Assembly: GCA_017438525.1 (NCBI GenBank)
Contig: JAFRVI010000057.1
Coordinates: 1 to 50,156 of the forward strand
Reading direction: 5' to 3'
Length of the DNA stretch: 50,156 bases
Origin: Clostridia bacterium
GTDB lineage: Bacteria; Bacillota; Clostridia; Oscillospirales; RGIG8002
The notes under the pieces: model-generated
Databases searched by the model: none
What the model saw: the letters and a program-made list of their open reading frames with translations, nothing else
What the model was told of the DNA's origin: nothing
Shown: positions 34,985 to 44,283 of the stretch, one piece after another
How the letters are laid out: every line of letters begins with the position of its first letter
Position numbering within the stretch: the stretch's first letter is position 1
Made by a program: the position numbers and the translations under genes

Positions 34985-36121
34985 TCAACCTTTTTCGGTG
35001 TTGGAATAGCGGGAAATATTGAGCACGACGCCCATTTCGAGCAGCAGCAGAACGAGCGAGGTGCCGCCGTAGCTGAAGAACGGGAGCGAAATGCCCGTGC
35101 TGGGGATGGCGTTGCTGACGACGGCAATGTTGAGCAGCGTCTGCGCGCCGATCTGTGTCATTACGCCGACGCAGATAAGGCAGCCGAATTTATCCCTCGC
35201 CTTCAGCGCGATGCGGAAGCCGCGCCAGACGAGCAGCGCGAAGAGCAGGATTATCACCACCGCCCCGATGAAGCCGAGCTCCTCGCAGGCGATCGAAAAG
35301 ATATAGTCGTTATGCGCTTCCGGCAGGTATCCGTATTTCTGCTGTGAGTTTCCGAGGCCGAGCCCCATGAGGCCGCCGGAGCCGATCGCGTAAAGCGACT
35401 GGATTATCTGATAGCCCTCTCCCTGCGGATCGGACCACGGATCGAGCCAGGCGTTGACGCGTTTGCCCATATAACTCGTCATACTGACGACCAGAACGAC
35501 GAGCAGCAGTACTACAAGGAAACACAGCAGCAGGTGTTTCCAGTTCGCGCCGCCGACGAAGACCATCACGACGCCGATTATCACCAGCAGCAGCGCGCTG
35601 GAGAGGTGCGGCTCGATAATGACGAGCAGAGCGAAGACGCCGGTTATTCCCAGCGGGATCATTATCCCGCTCGTGAAGGTCGACATCTTGTCGTAGTTTT
35701 TGGCTATGACGTGCGCCAGCACGAGGATCATTCCGATCTTCGCTATCTCGGAGGGCTGAAAGCGCAGACCGAGATAGAGCCAGCGGCGCGCGCCGTTGAC
35801 GGTTACGCCCATCGGGAAAACGAGGATGAGCAGCAGCACCGAAACCGCCGCCGCCACCCACGAAAGCTTGCGGTAGATGCGGTAGTCCAGGCGCGAGGTC
35901 ACAAGCATTGCGCCGACGCCGAGCAGCGCGGCGATAAGCTGCCTTTTGATGTAGTACATACTGTCGCCCTCGTCGGCAAGACCCGCGGCGTAGCTCGCGG
36001 AAAACAGCATTACCAGACCGCTGATCAGCACCAGGACGACGAGCACGAGGAAGGTCAGATCCAGCGGCGGAAGCTTTTCTTTATTCACTTTTTCGGCTTT
36101 CGCGACCGCGGAAGTTCCCAT
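34985..36121 (-). CDS. ftsW: Lipid II polymerase FtsW/SpoVE (SEDS family)
   Basis: 378 residues with about ten membrane segments. SEDS motifs: 'NGARRWLYLGLRFQPSEIAKI', 'LPEAHNDYIFSIACEELG' and 'GISLPFFSYGGTSLV'. It is the septal glycan polymerase acting with the class B PBP encoded upstream. In a sporulating relative it could equally be SpoVE; the sequence does not decide. It directly follows mraY (17 bp); murD, usual at this place, is missing. Confidence 0.94.
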   Translation of the reverse strand: MGTSAVAKAEKVNKEKLPPLDLTFLVLVVLVLISGLVMLFSASYAAGLADEGDSMYYIKRQLIAALLGVGAMLVTSRLDYRIYRKLSWVAAAVSVLLLILVFPMGVTVNGARRWLYLGLRFQPSEIAKIGMILVLAHVIAKNYDKMSTFTSGIMIPLGITGVFALLVIIEPHLSSALLLVIIGVVMVFVGGANWKHLLLCFLVVLLLVVLVVSMTSYMGKRVNAWLDPWSDPQGEGYQIIQSLYAIGSGGLMGLGLGNSQQKYGYLPEAHNDYIFSIACEELGFIGAVVIILLFALLVWRGFRIALKARDKFGCLICVGVMTQIGAQTLLNIAVVSNAIPSTGISLPFFSYGGTSLVLLLLEMGVVLNISRYSNTEKG

Positions 36122-36138
36122 ACCTGCCCGTTTACCCC

Positions 36139-37128
36139 TTACAGTTTAACAAAGTACACCCACAGGAACGCGCCTGCGCAGAAAAGCAGCGTTATGCCCA
36201 TGGCAGTGAATACGATCCTGATTTCAGACCAGCCCTTTTTCTCAAAATGGTGATGTATCGGCGCCATCAGGAAGACTCTGCGCTTCGTGCGCTTATAGTG
36301 CAGTACCTGGATGACGTCGGAAAGTATCTCTATCACATAGATTATGCCGACGATGAGGAATATCAGCGGCATCTTCAGCGCAAAGCAAAGCGTGCCGACA
36401 AGTCCGCCGAGGAAAAGCGAGCCGGTATCGCCCATAAACACCTTTGCCGGATAGAAGTTCCAGACGAGGAAGCCCATCATGCCCGCGGCGAGCGCGGCGG
36501 CGATGATCGAATAGCCCTCCAGCTTGAACGCCGAGGCGGTCAGCAGGAAGAACACCCCGACGATCCACGTCACGCCGGAGGCGAGTCCGTCGAGGCCGTC
36601 CGTTATGTTGACGGCGTTTACTATGCCTACCATCGCGATAACGGTCAGCGGATATATCGCCCAGCCGATGTCAATACTGAGCTTCGTGAACGGTATGTCT
36701 ATCTGCGAGGAAAGCAGACCGCTGAGCGCCATCGAAACGGTGAAGGCAATAGCCGCCGCAAACTGCAGGAACAGCTTCTGCCTGACGGTTACGCCGAGAT
36801 TCTGTTTCTTCGACACCTTTATGAAATCGTCGATAAAGCCCACCAGTCCGAAAAGCAGGGCGGTGAGTCCGCAATAGATTATGCCGTATTTTTCGCCGCT
36901 GTCAGCGGCCTTGCTGAGCGCGAAGGGGACAGCGGCTCCGATGCCGAGGATGAACATAATGCCGCCCATCGTGGGAGTACCCTGCTTCTTCTCATGCCAG
37001 GTCGGGCCGTCCTCCCTTATCGACTGCCCAAAGCGCAGCCGGCGGAGCAGCGGTATAAGCACGAGTCCGCTCAGCGCCGTAACGGCGAAGCTCAGACACG
37101 CTGCGATAACGATATAATAATCACTCAT
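36139..37128 (-). CDS. mraY: Phospho-MurNAc-pentapeptide translocase (MraY)
   Basis: 329 residues with about ten membrane segments. It makes lipid I from UDP-MurNAc-pentapeptide and undecaprenyl phosphate. Catalytic motifs: FIDDFIKV near 100 (metal-binding Asp pair), 'NITDGLDGLASG', 'PAKVFMGDTGSL' and the HHH loop 'APIHHHFEKKGWSE'. AGAGGAA precedes the ATG, 22 bp after the murF stop. Confidence 0.97.
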   Translation of the reverse strand: MSDYYIVIAACLSFAVTALSGLVLIPLLRRLRFGQSIREDGPTWHEKKQGTPTMGGIMFILGIGAAVPFALSKAADSGEKYGIIYCGLTALLFGLVGFIDDFIKVSKKQNLGVTVRQKLFLQFAAAIAFTVSMALSGLLSSQIDIPFTKLSIDIGWAIYPLTVIAMVGIVNAVNITDGLDGLASGVTWIVGVFFLLTASAFKLEGYSIIAAALAAGMMGFLVWNFYPAKVFMGDTGSLFLGGLVGTLCFALKMPLIFLIVGIIYVIEILSDVIQVLHYKRTKRRVFLMAPIHHHFEKKGWSEIRIVFTAMGITLLFCAGAFLWVYFVKL

Positions 37129-37149
37129 CGCGATTCCTCTCTCTTCCGT

Positions 37150-38511
37150 TTATTTCTGCCCTGCGGCAAAAACTTCCTCTATTACTTCTTCAAGACGCTG
37201 CGCGCGGGACGCCTTGAAAAGCACGGCGTCGCCCTCGTGAAGCGTTTCCTTCAGCCCCTGCGTCAGCGCGGGCTTGTCGGGGAATATCACGACGCTGCCG
37301 CGCCTGCCGGCAACGGAGTTGAAGCCGCGCTCGTAATCCGCGGCGAACTTGCCGTAGATCATAAGCAGATCCGCGACGGACGCCGCTTCCCTGCCGACGC
37401 GTTCGTGCGCGGCGGGCGAGTAGTCGCCCAGCTCGACCATATCGGAAAGCACCGCTATACGCCTGCCCTCCCCCGTCTTTGACAGCAGCGAAAGCGCCGC
37501 CGACATGGAGTCCGGAGCCGCGTTGTAGCAGTCCTCGATGACGGTCACGCCGTCCTTTTCGTAGACGGTCTGGCGCATTGCGGCGGGGCGGAAGCTGCCG
37601 ATGCCGCGTATCGCGGAGAGCGGCTCCGCGCCCGCGACAGTCGCCGCGGTGAATGCGCCGAGCGCGTTGTAGACGTTGTGTCTGCCGCTGACCGGCACGA
37701 TCATATCGTATTCGCCGGAAGCGGTCTTTATCCTGACTTCGCTGTGATTATCGCCCTCGCGGAGTATCTCCGCGCTGACGTCGGCGTCGCCGAGCAGCGA
37801 GTAGCGGATTATCCTTATGCCTTCGGGCTCCGTCACGGTGGAAAGCATATCGTCGTCGCCGTTGAGCACGAGCGTTCCGCCCGGCTTCATACCTTCGACG
37901 ATCTCCATCTTCGCGTTCAGTATCTCCTGTCTGCTGCCGAGAAGACCGATATGCGAAATGCCGATGTTGGTGATTATCGCGGCGTCCGGCTTCGCGGCGC
38001 GCGTCAGGCGGCTGATCTCGCCGCGTGCGTTCATGCCCATCTCGATGACCGCCGCTTCGACGCTCTCGTCGAGGCGGAGCAGGTTGAGCGGCATTCCGAT
38101 GTGGTTATTCAGGTTGCCGTCCGTCTTTATCGCGTTTCTGCTCTCGGCAAGCGCGCAGTAGGTCATATCCTTTGTGGAGGTCTTGCCTACGCTGCCCGTC
38201 AGCCCGATGAGGAACGGATGGAACATATCCCTGTAAGCGCCCGCGAAGCGCAGAAGCGCGTTAGTGGTGTCGTCCACGCGCACGACCGGAACGGCGCACT
38301 CACAGTCGTCGTGCGCCATAACGGCGGAAGCGCCGCGTTCGCACGCCTCCTTTATGAAGGCGTGGCCGTCGAGCCGCTGCCCCTTTATCGCGATATAGAG
38401 CGAGCCGGGGATGACCTTGCGCGAGTCTATCGCGACGGAAACGACTTCTCCGTTCCCCGTTGCGAAGCCACCGGCGAGCTTTGCGACCTGTTCAACCGTG
38501 AGCTTTATCAT
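37150..38511 (-). CDS. murF: UDP-MurNAc-tripeptide D-Ala-D-Ala ligase (MurF)
   Basis: 453 residues. It adds D-Ala-D-Ala to the nucleotide-linked tripeptide in the cytoplasm. It has the short N-terminal domain with 'DSRKVIPGSLYIAIKGQRLDG', the ATP loop GLTGSVGKTSTKDM near 108 and 'VIEDCYNAAPDSM' typical of MurF. GGGAGGAG precedes the ATG. It lies 22 bp after the murE stop. Confidence 0.97.
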   Translation of the reverse strand: MIKLTVEQVAKLAGGFATGNGEVVSVAIDSRKVIPGSLYIAIKGQRLDGHAFIKEACERGASAVMAHDDCECAVPVVRVDDTTNALLRFAGAYRDMFHPFLIGLTGSVGKTSTKDMTYCALAESRNAIKTDGNLNNHIGMPLNLLRLDESVEAAVIEMGMNARGEISRLTRAAKPDAAIITNIGISHIGLLGSRQEILNAKMEIVEGMKPGGTLVLNGDDDMLSTVTEPEGIRIIRYSLLGDADVSAEILREGDNHSEVRIKTASGEYDMIVPVSGRHNVYNALGAFTAATVAGAEPLSAIRGIGSFRPAAMRQTVYEKDGVTVIEDCYNAAPDSMSAALSLLSKTGEGRRIAVLSDMVELGDYSPAAHERVGREAASVADLLMIYGKFAADYERGFNSVAGRRGSVVIFPDKPALTQGLKETLHEGDAVLFKASRAQRLEEVIEEVFAAGQK

Positions 38512-38532
38512 AAAGACTCCTCCCCTCGCGAG

Positions 38533-39972
38533 TTAATTTTTCGAGAGTATATCGGCGACGATCTCGCGTTCGTCGTAGTGTATCTTTTCCGTACCGAGTA
38601 TCTGGTAGGTCTCGTGCCCCTTGCCCGCGAGGATAACGACGTCGCCGGCCTTCGCTTCGGCGAGCGCTGCGGCAATGGCTTCCGTGCGGTCTGTGATGAC
38701 CGTGTAGGGCGTTCCGGCGTCCTTCACGCCCTCGAGGATATCCGCGATTATCGCCTCCGGATCCTCAGTGCGCGGGTTGTCGGAGGTGACGAAAAGATAA
38801 TCCGCGAGCGCGGCGGCGGTCTCGCCCATCAGCGGCCGCTTCGTCTTGTCGCGGTCGCCTCCGCATCCGAAGAGGCATATTACTCTTCCTTCGGCGAAGT
38901 CGCGCACGGCGCGGAGGATATTTTCGACTCCGTCGGGCGTATGCGCGTAGTCGATTATTACGGTGTAATCGGTATCCGTCGGGACGACCTCTAATCTGCC
39001 CTTGACGCCGCGGGAAACCGCAAGCGCCTCCTTAACGGTAGCGAGCGGGATGCCGAGCGCGTAGGCGGCGGAGGCGGCGGCAAGCGTGTTATACACGTTG
39101 AACATACCGGGCATACGGGTGATGATGCGCGCGATATCACCGCGCGTAACGAGCTCGTAAGCGGCGCCGGTGCTCTTAAGTTCCACGTTCTTCGCCGTCA
39201 GGTCGGCGTCGTCCGATCGGGCGGAATAGGTCAGCGTTTCGCCCCTCGCCGCTTCAAGCATCTGCGCGCCCGCGGGATCGTCGGCATTTACGACTGCGAT
39301 ACGGGAAACGGCGAACAGCTTCGCTTTCGCGGCGGCGTACGCTTCCATAGTTATATGATAATCGAGGTGATCCTGCGTGAGATTGGTGAAAACTCCCACC
39401 TCAAACACGCAGCCCTCGACTCTGCTCTGATCGAGCGCGTGGGAGGATATCTCGCTTACGACGTATTCGGCGCCTGAATCCGCCATCTGACGGAGTAACG
39501 AGAAGAACTCCTTCGCCTCCGGAGTAGTGTAGTTCGCGGATACTTCCCTGCCGCCTATTACGTTGGAGATCGTACCTATAAGACCGACGCTGTGACCGGC
39601 GTATTCGAGGATGTTCTTTATCAGTACCGACGTGGTGGTCTTGCCGTTCGTGCCGGTGACGCCGACGAGCTTCAGCCGCTTCTGCGGCTTGCCGTAGAAG
39701 TTGGAGCAGGCGACGGCGTACGCCTTGCGGCAGCTTTCGACGAAGACGTTGACGCTTCCGTCGCCGGTATCACGTTCGCCGATGACGGCGACGGCTCCCG
39801 CCTTCCTCGCGTCGGCGGCGAAGACGTGGGCGTCCACCCGCGTTCCGCTGACGCATACGAAGACGCTGCCTGCCGTGACCTTGCGCGAATCTGCGGTTAT
39901 ATCGGTTATCTCGGCGTCGAGGTCGATCTCCGTTCTGTATTCAATTCCTTCAAGAAGTTCTCTGACAGTCAT
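38533..39972 (-). CDS. murE: UDP-MurNAc-dipeptide:meso-diaminopimelate ligase (MurE)
   Basis: 479 residues from the second of two ATGs 6 bp apart (39972), which has better spacing to GGGAG; 39978 is the alternative. ATP loop VTGTNGKTTTSVL; 'TTPEAKEFFSLLRQM'; and the amino-acid specificity motif DNPR ('TSDNPRTEDPEA'), which in this family indicates meso-diaminopimelate rather than lysine. The cell wall is therefore predicted to be DAP type. Confidence 0.96.
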   Translation of the reverse strand: MTVRELLEGIEYRTEIDLDAEITDITADSRKVTAGSVFVCVSGTRVDAHVFAADARKAGAVAVIGERDTGDGSVNVFVESCRKAYAVACSNFYGKPQKRLKLVGVTGTNGKTTTSVLIKNILEYAGHSVGLIGTISNVIGGREVSANYTTPEAKEFFSLLRQMADSGAEYVVSEISSHALDQSRVEGCVFEVGVFTNLTQDHLDYHITMEAYAAAKAKLFAVSRIAVVNADDPAGAQMLEAARGETLTYSARSDDADLTAKNVELKSTGAAYELVTRGDIARIITRMPGMFNVYNTLAAASAAYALGIPLATVKEALAVSRGVKGRLEVVPTDTDYTVIIDYAHTPDGVENILRAVRDFAEGRVICLFGCGGDRDKTKRPLMGETAAALADYLFVTSDNPRTEDPEAIIADILEGVKDAGTPYTVITDRTEAIAAALAEAKAGDVVILAGKGHETYQILGTEKIHYDEREIVADILSKN

Positions 39973-40008
39973 TTTCATGTCTCCCGATGTAATAAGTGGT
40001 TGGAGAAG

Positions 40009-42222
40009 CTACTGCACCTGATCGTAGTGCAGGAAGGTCACGCTGACGACCGTTCCCATCGGCACCTCCGTGCCGGGCAAAACGCTCTGGGTGTTCACCG
40101 TCGTGCCGCTCTTTGAAACGTCCGTGCCCTTTATCCGTATGTTGAGTCCGGCGTTGGTCAGCGCGCCGTTCGCCTCGCGCGAGGTCATGCCGGTGAGGTC
40201 CGGTACCTTGACCGTTTCGAGCTGCGCGCCCTCGGTGACGAGCACGACCTGCCCCTTCGCGGGGATGGTGTCGCCCTGGCGCGGCATCTGCTCGATAACG
40301 CGCTCGCCGTCGCCCAGCACCTTGCAGCTGAAGCCGGCGTCCGCGACCGTCCTTTTCGCCTCCGAAACGGTGAAGCCGATGGTGTCGGGGACGGTCTTGT
40401 CGAGCTTCGCGAGCTCCTTTTCCGTATACGACGGCTCGATGCCGAGGTAAGGCAGCGAATCCTCGAGTATCTTCGCGACTACCGGCGCGGCGCAGGCGGA
40501 ACCGCCTCTGTTCGCCGTGTTCGGCTCGTCTATCATCACGAGGATCGCGATCTGCGGATCGTCCGACGGCGCGATGGCGGCGAAGGACGCGATGCGCAGG
40601 TCGTCTCTGCCCGTTTCGTTCTGCTTCTGTATCTTCTGGCTGGTGCCGGTCTTGCCGCCGACGCGGTAGCCCGCGACGTAGGCGTTCTTGCCGGTGCCGT
40701 TGGTGACGACGGATTCGAGCATCTTGCAGACGGTCTTTGACGTTTCGTTAGAGATGACCTGCCGCTTGATTATCGTCTGCGCCGCCTCTATCGTCTTGCC
40801 GTCGGAGTCGACTACCTTGCCGAGAATATGCGGCTGAACGAGGTAGCCGCCGTTGGCGACGGCGCACATCGCGGTTATCACCTGCAGCGGCGAAACGGTG
40901 AAGGTCTGGCCGAAGGAAGCGACCGCAAGCTCGACAGCGCCCATTGTCTTCGGATCGAAGAAGACGCCGGCGCTTTCGCCGGAGATGTCTATCCCCGTCC
41001 TGCCGAGGAAGCCGAACGCCTTGGCGTATTCGCAGAACTTCGTCACGCCGAGCAAGCTGCTGAGCTTGATGAAGCCGGGGTTGCAGGAGTTCTCGAGTAT
41101 CTGCGTGAGCGTTTCGGAACCGTGTCCGGCGGTGTACCAGCAGCCGATATGGCGGTCGGCGACGGTCACGCCGCCTCCGCAGTAAAACGTGGAGTTGAGG
41201 TTGACCACGCCCTCCTCGAGCCCCATCGACATGGTGAACATCTTGAAGACGGAGCCGGGGTCGTAGGTCGACGTGACCGCTTTGTTGTTCCACATCGCTG
41301 TCAGCGTCCTGCGTCGCAGGTCGTCGTATTCGTCGCCCGTGAGCTTGCCGAGCTCCTCGAGCACGGCTTCGTCGGTGATTTCATATGGCTGATTCGGGTC
41401 GTAATCGGGGTAAACCGCCATGCCGAGCACCGCGCCCGTCTTGACGTCCATCACTATCGCGCAGCCGCCCTCGGCGGCCTTCGCGCGCTCGACGCCCCAT
41501 TTCAGATGCTTCTCGCAGAAGTTCTGAACACCCTGGTTCACCGTAAGATAAAGGTCGTAGCCGTTTATCGGCTCGATGCGGGTCTCGTACTTGCTCGTCA
41601 TCTCGCCGGTGAGCGTGTTGCGCGAGGACATCACCCTGCCGTCCGTTCCGCGCAGGTAGCCGTCGTAGTACGCTTCGACTCCCTCTAGCCCCTGATTATC
41701 CGCACCGGTAAAGCCGATAAGGTGCGACGCGAAATTGCCGTAGGGGTAATACCTCTTGGTATTCTCTTCGAACGTGACGCAGGTTATGCGCTTCTCCGAA
41801 ACGAATTCGCGCACCCGCTCGGTCACGTCCTTCTCGACACGGCGTTTCACGCGTTCGTACTTGTTGTTCTTTTTAGTCTGCGCGTAGACGGTGTCATAGT
41901 CAAGCTCGAGTATTTCGGCGAGTCCGGACGCCAGCTCGGCGCGCTTGTCGTCGCTCTTGATGTCCGACGGGTTGATAACGATGTCCCAGACGGTCGCGCT
42001 CTGCGCGAGGACGACTCCGTTGCAGTCGAGGATGTTTCCGCGCTTGGCGTGGATGGCGCTGTCCGTCGTCTGCTGCTCCAGCGCCTTCTTGCTGTAGAAA
42101 TCGTGATCGATAAGCTGCGCCTTCGCGAGAACTCCCGTTAAAGCGACGGAACCGAGCACAGCGATAATAAGCGCCACGGCGGTGGCGCGAACTCCCATTC
42201 GCTTGCTCGGTTTCTTAGCCAT
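40009..42222 (-). CDS. Class B penicillin-binding protein (FtsI/SpoVD type) with two PASTA domains
   Basis: 737 residues. One membrane segment (about 14-36), the PBP dimerisation domain ('RGNILDCNGVVLAQSA'), and the transpeptidase with SVFK (Ser324), SCN (378-380) and KTG (523-525). Two C-terminal PASTA domains (about 612-670 and 674-737) follow. It cross-links peptidoglycan at the septum with FtsW. Only one class B PBP gene is present here, while Bacillus has pbpB and spoVD in tandem. AGAGG precedes the ATG. Confidence 0.95.
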   Translation of the reverse strand: MAKKPSKRMGVRATAVALIIAVLGSVALTGVLAKAQLIDHDFYSKKALEQQTTDSAIHAKRGNILDCNGVVLAQSATVWDIVINPSDIKSDDKRAELASGLAEILELDYDTVYAQTKKNNKYERVKRRVEKDVTERVREFVSEKRITCVTFEENTKRYYPYGNFASHLIGFTGADNQGLEGVEAYYDGYLRGTDGRVMSSRNTLTGEMTSKYETRIEPINGYDLYLTVNQGVQNFCEKHLKWGVERAKAAEGGCAIVMDVKTGAVLGMAVYPDYDPNQPYEITDEAVLEELGKLTGDEYDDLRRRTLTAMWNNKAVTSTYDPGSVFKMFTMSMGLEEGVVNLNSTFYCGGGVTVADRHIGCWYTAGHGSETLTQILENSCNPGFIKLSSLLGVTKFCEYAKAFGFLGRTGIDISGESAGVFFDPKTMGAVELAVASFGQTFTVSPLQVITAMCAVANGGYLVQPHILGKVVDSDGKTIEAAQTIIKRQVISNETSKTVCKMLESVVTNGTGKNAYVAGYRVGGKTGTSQKIQKQNETGRDDLRIASFAAIAPSDDPQIAILVMIDEPNTANRGGSACAAPVVAKILEDSLPYLGIEPSYTEKELAKLDKTVPDTIGFTVSEAKRTVADAGFSCKVLGDGERVIEQMPRQGDTIPAKGQVVLVTEGAQLETVKVPDLTGMTSREANGALTNAGLNIRIKGTDVSKSGTTVNTQSVLPGTEVPMGTVVSVTFLHYDQVQ

Positions 42223-42423
42223 AATATACCTCTGACGCCGCCCGAAGCGGCTGAAATACTGTCCTCAAATCATAATACTTATCGCCGTTTGCGACTATTA
42301 CTCCGGCGCGAAAAAATGCCCCGTTATATCGAAAAATGCGGCTCGGAACGGCTCTATGCCCCTCACAACCCGCAAATCCGAATCAAGCTGTTTGCCGCGA
42401 GCGCCCCGGGGGCGCGCCACGGC

Positions 42424-42828
42424 TCAGTCGGCGGAGACCTTGTCGCCCTCCGCGACGGTGAAATATTTATACTGATACTTTTCCGCCTTGACCATGCCGT
42501 AGCTTTCGGCAAGCTCGCTGACCTTCTTCATCGAGAAGGTCTGGTCGATCTCTACCTGCAGCAGCGTGTTCTGCGAGGTCAGCTCGCGGTTGCGTTTTTC
42601 GGCGGCCTTTATCGCCGAGGAAAGCTCGTTCGAGCGCATATACGAGAAGAGCAGGCCGACGACGAACGCCGCAACGACGGCGAATACGGCGAGATTAGCC
42701 CAGACGGATTTCGCCATGGCTTTTTTCGAATTATTCTTTTTTTCAACGAGCTTCAGCTGTACGGCGTGCTCGGTCGGCTTACGCTCCTCGAAACGGGAGA
42801 AGTCGTAGGCGAGGTTTTCTCTTACCAT
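42424..42828 (-). CDS. ftsL: FtsL-like cell division protein
   Basis: 134 residues. A charged cytoplasmic part, one membrane segment (about 43-63, NLAVFAVVAAFVVGLLFSYM) and a coiled-coil-like extracellular stretch ('IKAAEKRNRELTSQNTLLQVEIDQ'). Assigned by topology and position between rsmH and the PBP, as sequence conservation in FtsL is low. A 201-bp gap, unusual in this cluster, separates it from the PBP; no gene or strong promoter was seen there. AAAGGA precedes the ATG. Confidence 0.85.
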   Translation of the reverse strand: MVRENLAYDFSRFEERKPTEHAVQLKLVEKKNNSKKAMAKSVWANLAVFAVVAAFVVGLLFSYMRSNELSSAIKAAEKRNRELTSQNTLLQVEIDQTFSMKKVSELAESYGMVKAEKYQYKYFTVAEGDKVSAD

Positions 42829-42830
42829 GG

Positions 42831-43763
42831 CTATATCCTTTCCGCAGCGCGAAGTTTCGCGCTGTGCGATCTTTTGTTTTCTTCAAGCTCCCTTTCGGAC
42901 GGGAGTATCGGTTTTTTCGTAAGCACCTTGACCTTCGGCACCGTGCCGCATACGCATACCGGCAGGTCGGGCGGACAGGTGCAGGTCCGCGCCAGCTCCG
43001 CGAAGGACTGCTTTACTATGCGGTCCTCGAGCGAGTGGAAGGAGATCACCGCAGTCCTGCCCGCGACGTTCAGCATATCGCAGAAGGTCTCCATCAGCCG
43101 CTTCAGCTCGCCGAGCTCGTCGTTGACTTCGATGCGTAGCGCCTGGAAGGTGCGCTTCGCGGGGTTTCCGCCCGTTCTTCTCGCGGCGGCGGGGATCGCG
43201 CTCTTGATTATATCGGTCAGCCGTCCGGCTGTTTCGATGCGTTCTCTTTTGCGCTCCTCGCAGATGAAACGCGCGATGCGGGAGGCGAACTTCTCTTCCC
43301 CGTATTCGCTTATTATCCGCGCGAGCGCCCTTTCGTCGGCTCCGTTGACCAGGTCGGCCGCCGTTACGCCGCCGCTCGCGTCCATACGCATATCCAGCGG
43401 CGAGTCAGAGGCGTAAGAGAAGCCGCGGGCGATATTGTCGATCTGGAAGGAGGAGATTCCCAGATCGGCGATAACGCCGTCAGCCCGGACACCCATTTCC
43501 GAAATGACTTCCGCGGCCTCTCCAAAGCTCCTTCTGACGAACACGGTCCTGTCGGCGTAGTCCTTCAAGCGCGCTTTCGCGGCTTCAAGGGCGTCGGCGT
43601 CCCGGTCGAAGCATATCAGTCTGCCGCCTTTCCCGAGGCGTTCGGCGATCGCGAGGGAGTGCCCTCCGCCTCCGGTCGTCAGGTCGACATACACGCCGTC
43701 GGGTCTGACGTTCAGCAGCTCTATGGTTTCATTCAGGAGTACCGAATAGTGCTTGAACTCCAT
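42831..43763 (-). CDS. rsmH: 16S rRNA (cytosine1402-N4)-methyltransferase RsmH
   Basis: 310 residues. S-adenosylmethionine motif 'DLTTGGGGHSLAIAERLG', 'CFDRDADALEAA', 'VIADLGISSFQID' and 'ISFHSLEDRIVK', all typical of RsmH/MraW. It modifies C1402 in the ribosomal P site. It starts 3 bp after mraZ with no strong binding site, so translation is probably coupled. Confidence 0.97.
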   Translation of the reverse strand: MEFKHYSVLLNETIELLNVRPDGVYVDLTTGGGGHSLAIAERLGKGGRLICFDRDADALEAAKARLKDYADRTVFVRRSFGEAAEVISEMGVRADGVIADLGISSFQIDNIARGFSYASDSPLDMRMDASGGVTAADLVNGADERALARIISEYGEEKFASRIARFICEERKRERIETAGRLTDIIKSAIPAAARRTGGNPAKRTFQALRIEVNDELGELKRLMETFCDMLNVAGRTAVISFHSLEDRIVKQSFAELARTCTCPPDLPVCVCGTVPKVKVLTKKPILPSERELEENKRSHSAKLRAAERI

Positions 43764-43766
43764 CTG

Positions 43767-44180
43767 TTATATCTCGATGCTGCCGAGCAGCTCCTCGATA
43801 TCCTCGTCGTCCCTGCGTTCCTCGTCGAGCCACTTGTCGCGGTTCCATATCTCGATATGGTCGCTCATGCCGGCGACGACGACGTCGGTCTCAAGTCCCG
43901 CGAACTCGCGAAGGTCGGCCGGCAGGATTATGCGCCCCTGCTTGTCCACCTCGACCTCGAACGCCGAGCCGAGGAAGAACCTCTTGACGCGGCTCTTGCT
44001 GACGGGGAGCTTCTCGACGCTTTCGCGCCACGCGTCCCACCTGTCGAGCGGGTAGCCGGATACGCAGTTGCCGTAGCCCTTCGAGACCACGAAGGTCGCG
44101 CCCATCTCGTCACGGTACTTCGCGGGGACCGAGACTCTGCCCTTCTGATCGAGCGTGTGGTTGTAGTGTCCTATAAGCAT
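43767..44180 (-). CDS. mraZ: Transcriptional regulator MraZ
   Basis: 137 residues from the ATG after AAAGGAGG (MLIGHYNHTLDQKGRVSVPA); an in-frame upstream ATG lies inside the repeat operator. It has two AbrB/MraZ-type halves with 'DQKGRVSVPAKYRDEM' and 'DKQGRIILPADLREFA'. It binds repeated sites in its own promoter and controls the dcw cluster in other bacteria. First gene of the minus-strand cluster. Confidence 0.96.
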   Translation of the reverse strand: MLIGHYNHTLDQKGRVSVPAKYRDEMGATFVVSKGYGNCVSGYPLDRWDAWRESVEKLPVSKSRVKRFFLGSAFEVEVDKQGRIILPADLREFAGLETDVVVAGMSDHIEIWNRDKWLDEERRDDEDIEELLGSIEI

Positions 44181-44207
44181 AAGTCCGGCCTCCTTTCGTC
44201 CGCGATT

Positions 44208-44247
44208 TATGGGATTTGTTACCACTGTATGGGATTTCATACCACTA
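44208..44247. promoter_or_regulatory. Tandem 20-bp repeats, putative MraZ operator
   Basis: Two abutting copies beginning TATGGGATTT and ending TACCACT[GA], with three differences. TATGGGATTTGTTACCACTG lies at 44208-44227, and the second copy ends at 44247. They sit between the -10 and the mraZ start, where MraZ sites (repeated G-rich boxes) are known in other species. Confidence 0.65.
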
Positions 44248-44255
44248 TACTCACA

Positions 44256-44283
44256 ATTATACCTATAATTTCAAAAAAATCAA
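44256..44283 (-). promoter_or_regulatory. dcw cluster promoter
   Basis: On the minus strand TTGATT (44278-44283), a 16-base spacer and TATAAT (44256-44261). The repeats at 44208-44247 would lie in the first transcribed bases. Confidence 0.65.

Noticed and set aside
32365-35022. 885-codon open frame on the plus strand across divIB, murA and murG
   Set aside because: It lies antisense to three clear wall/division genes, is Arg-rich, has no family motifs and no start context. Long antisense frames are common in GC-rich DNA.
42223-42423. Separate promoter or small gene in the gap between ftsL and the PBP gene
   Set aside because: Only a poor TATTAT without a matching -35, and no open frame with a ribosome binding site.
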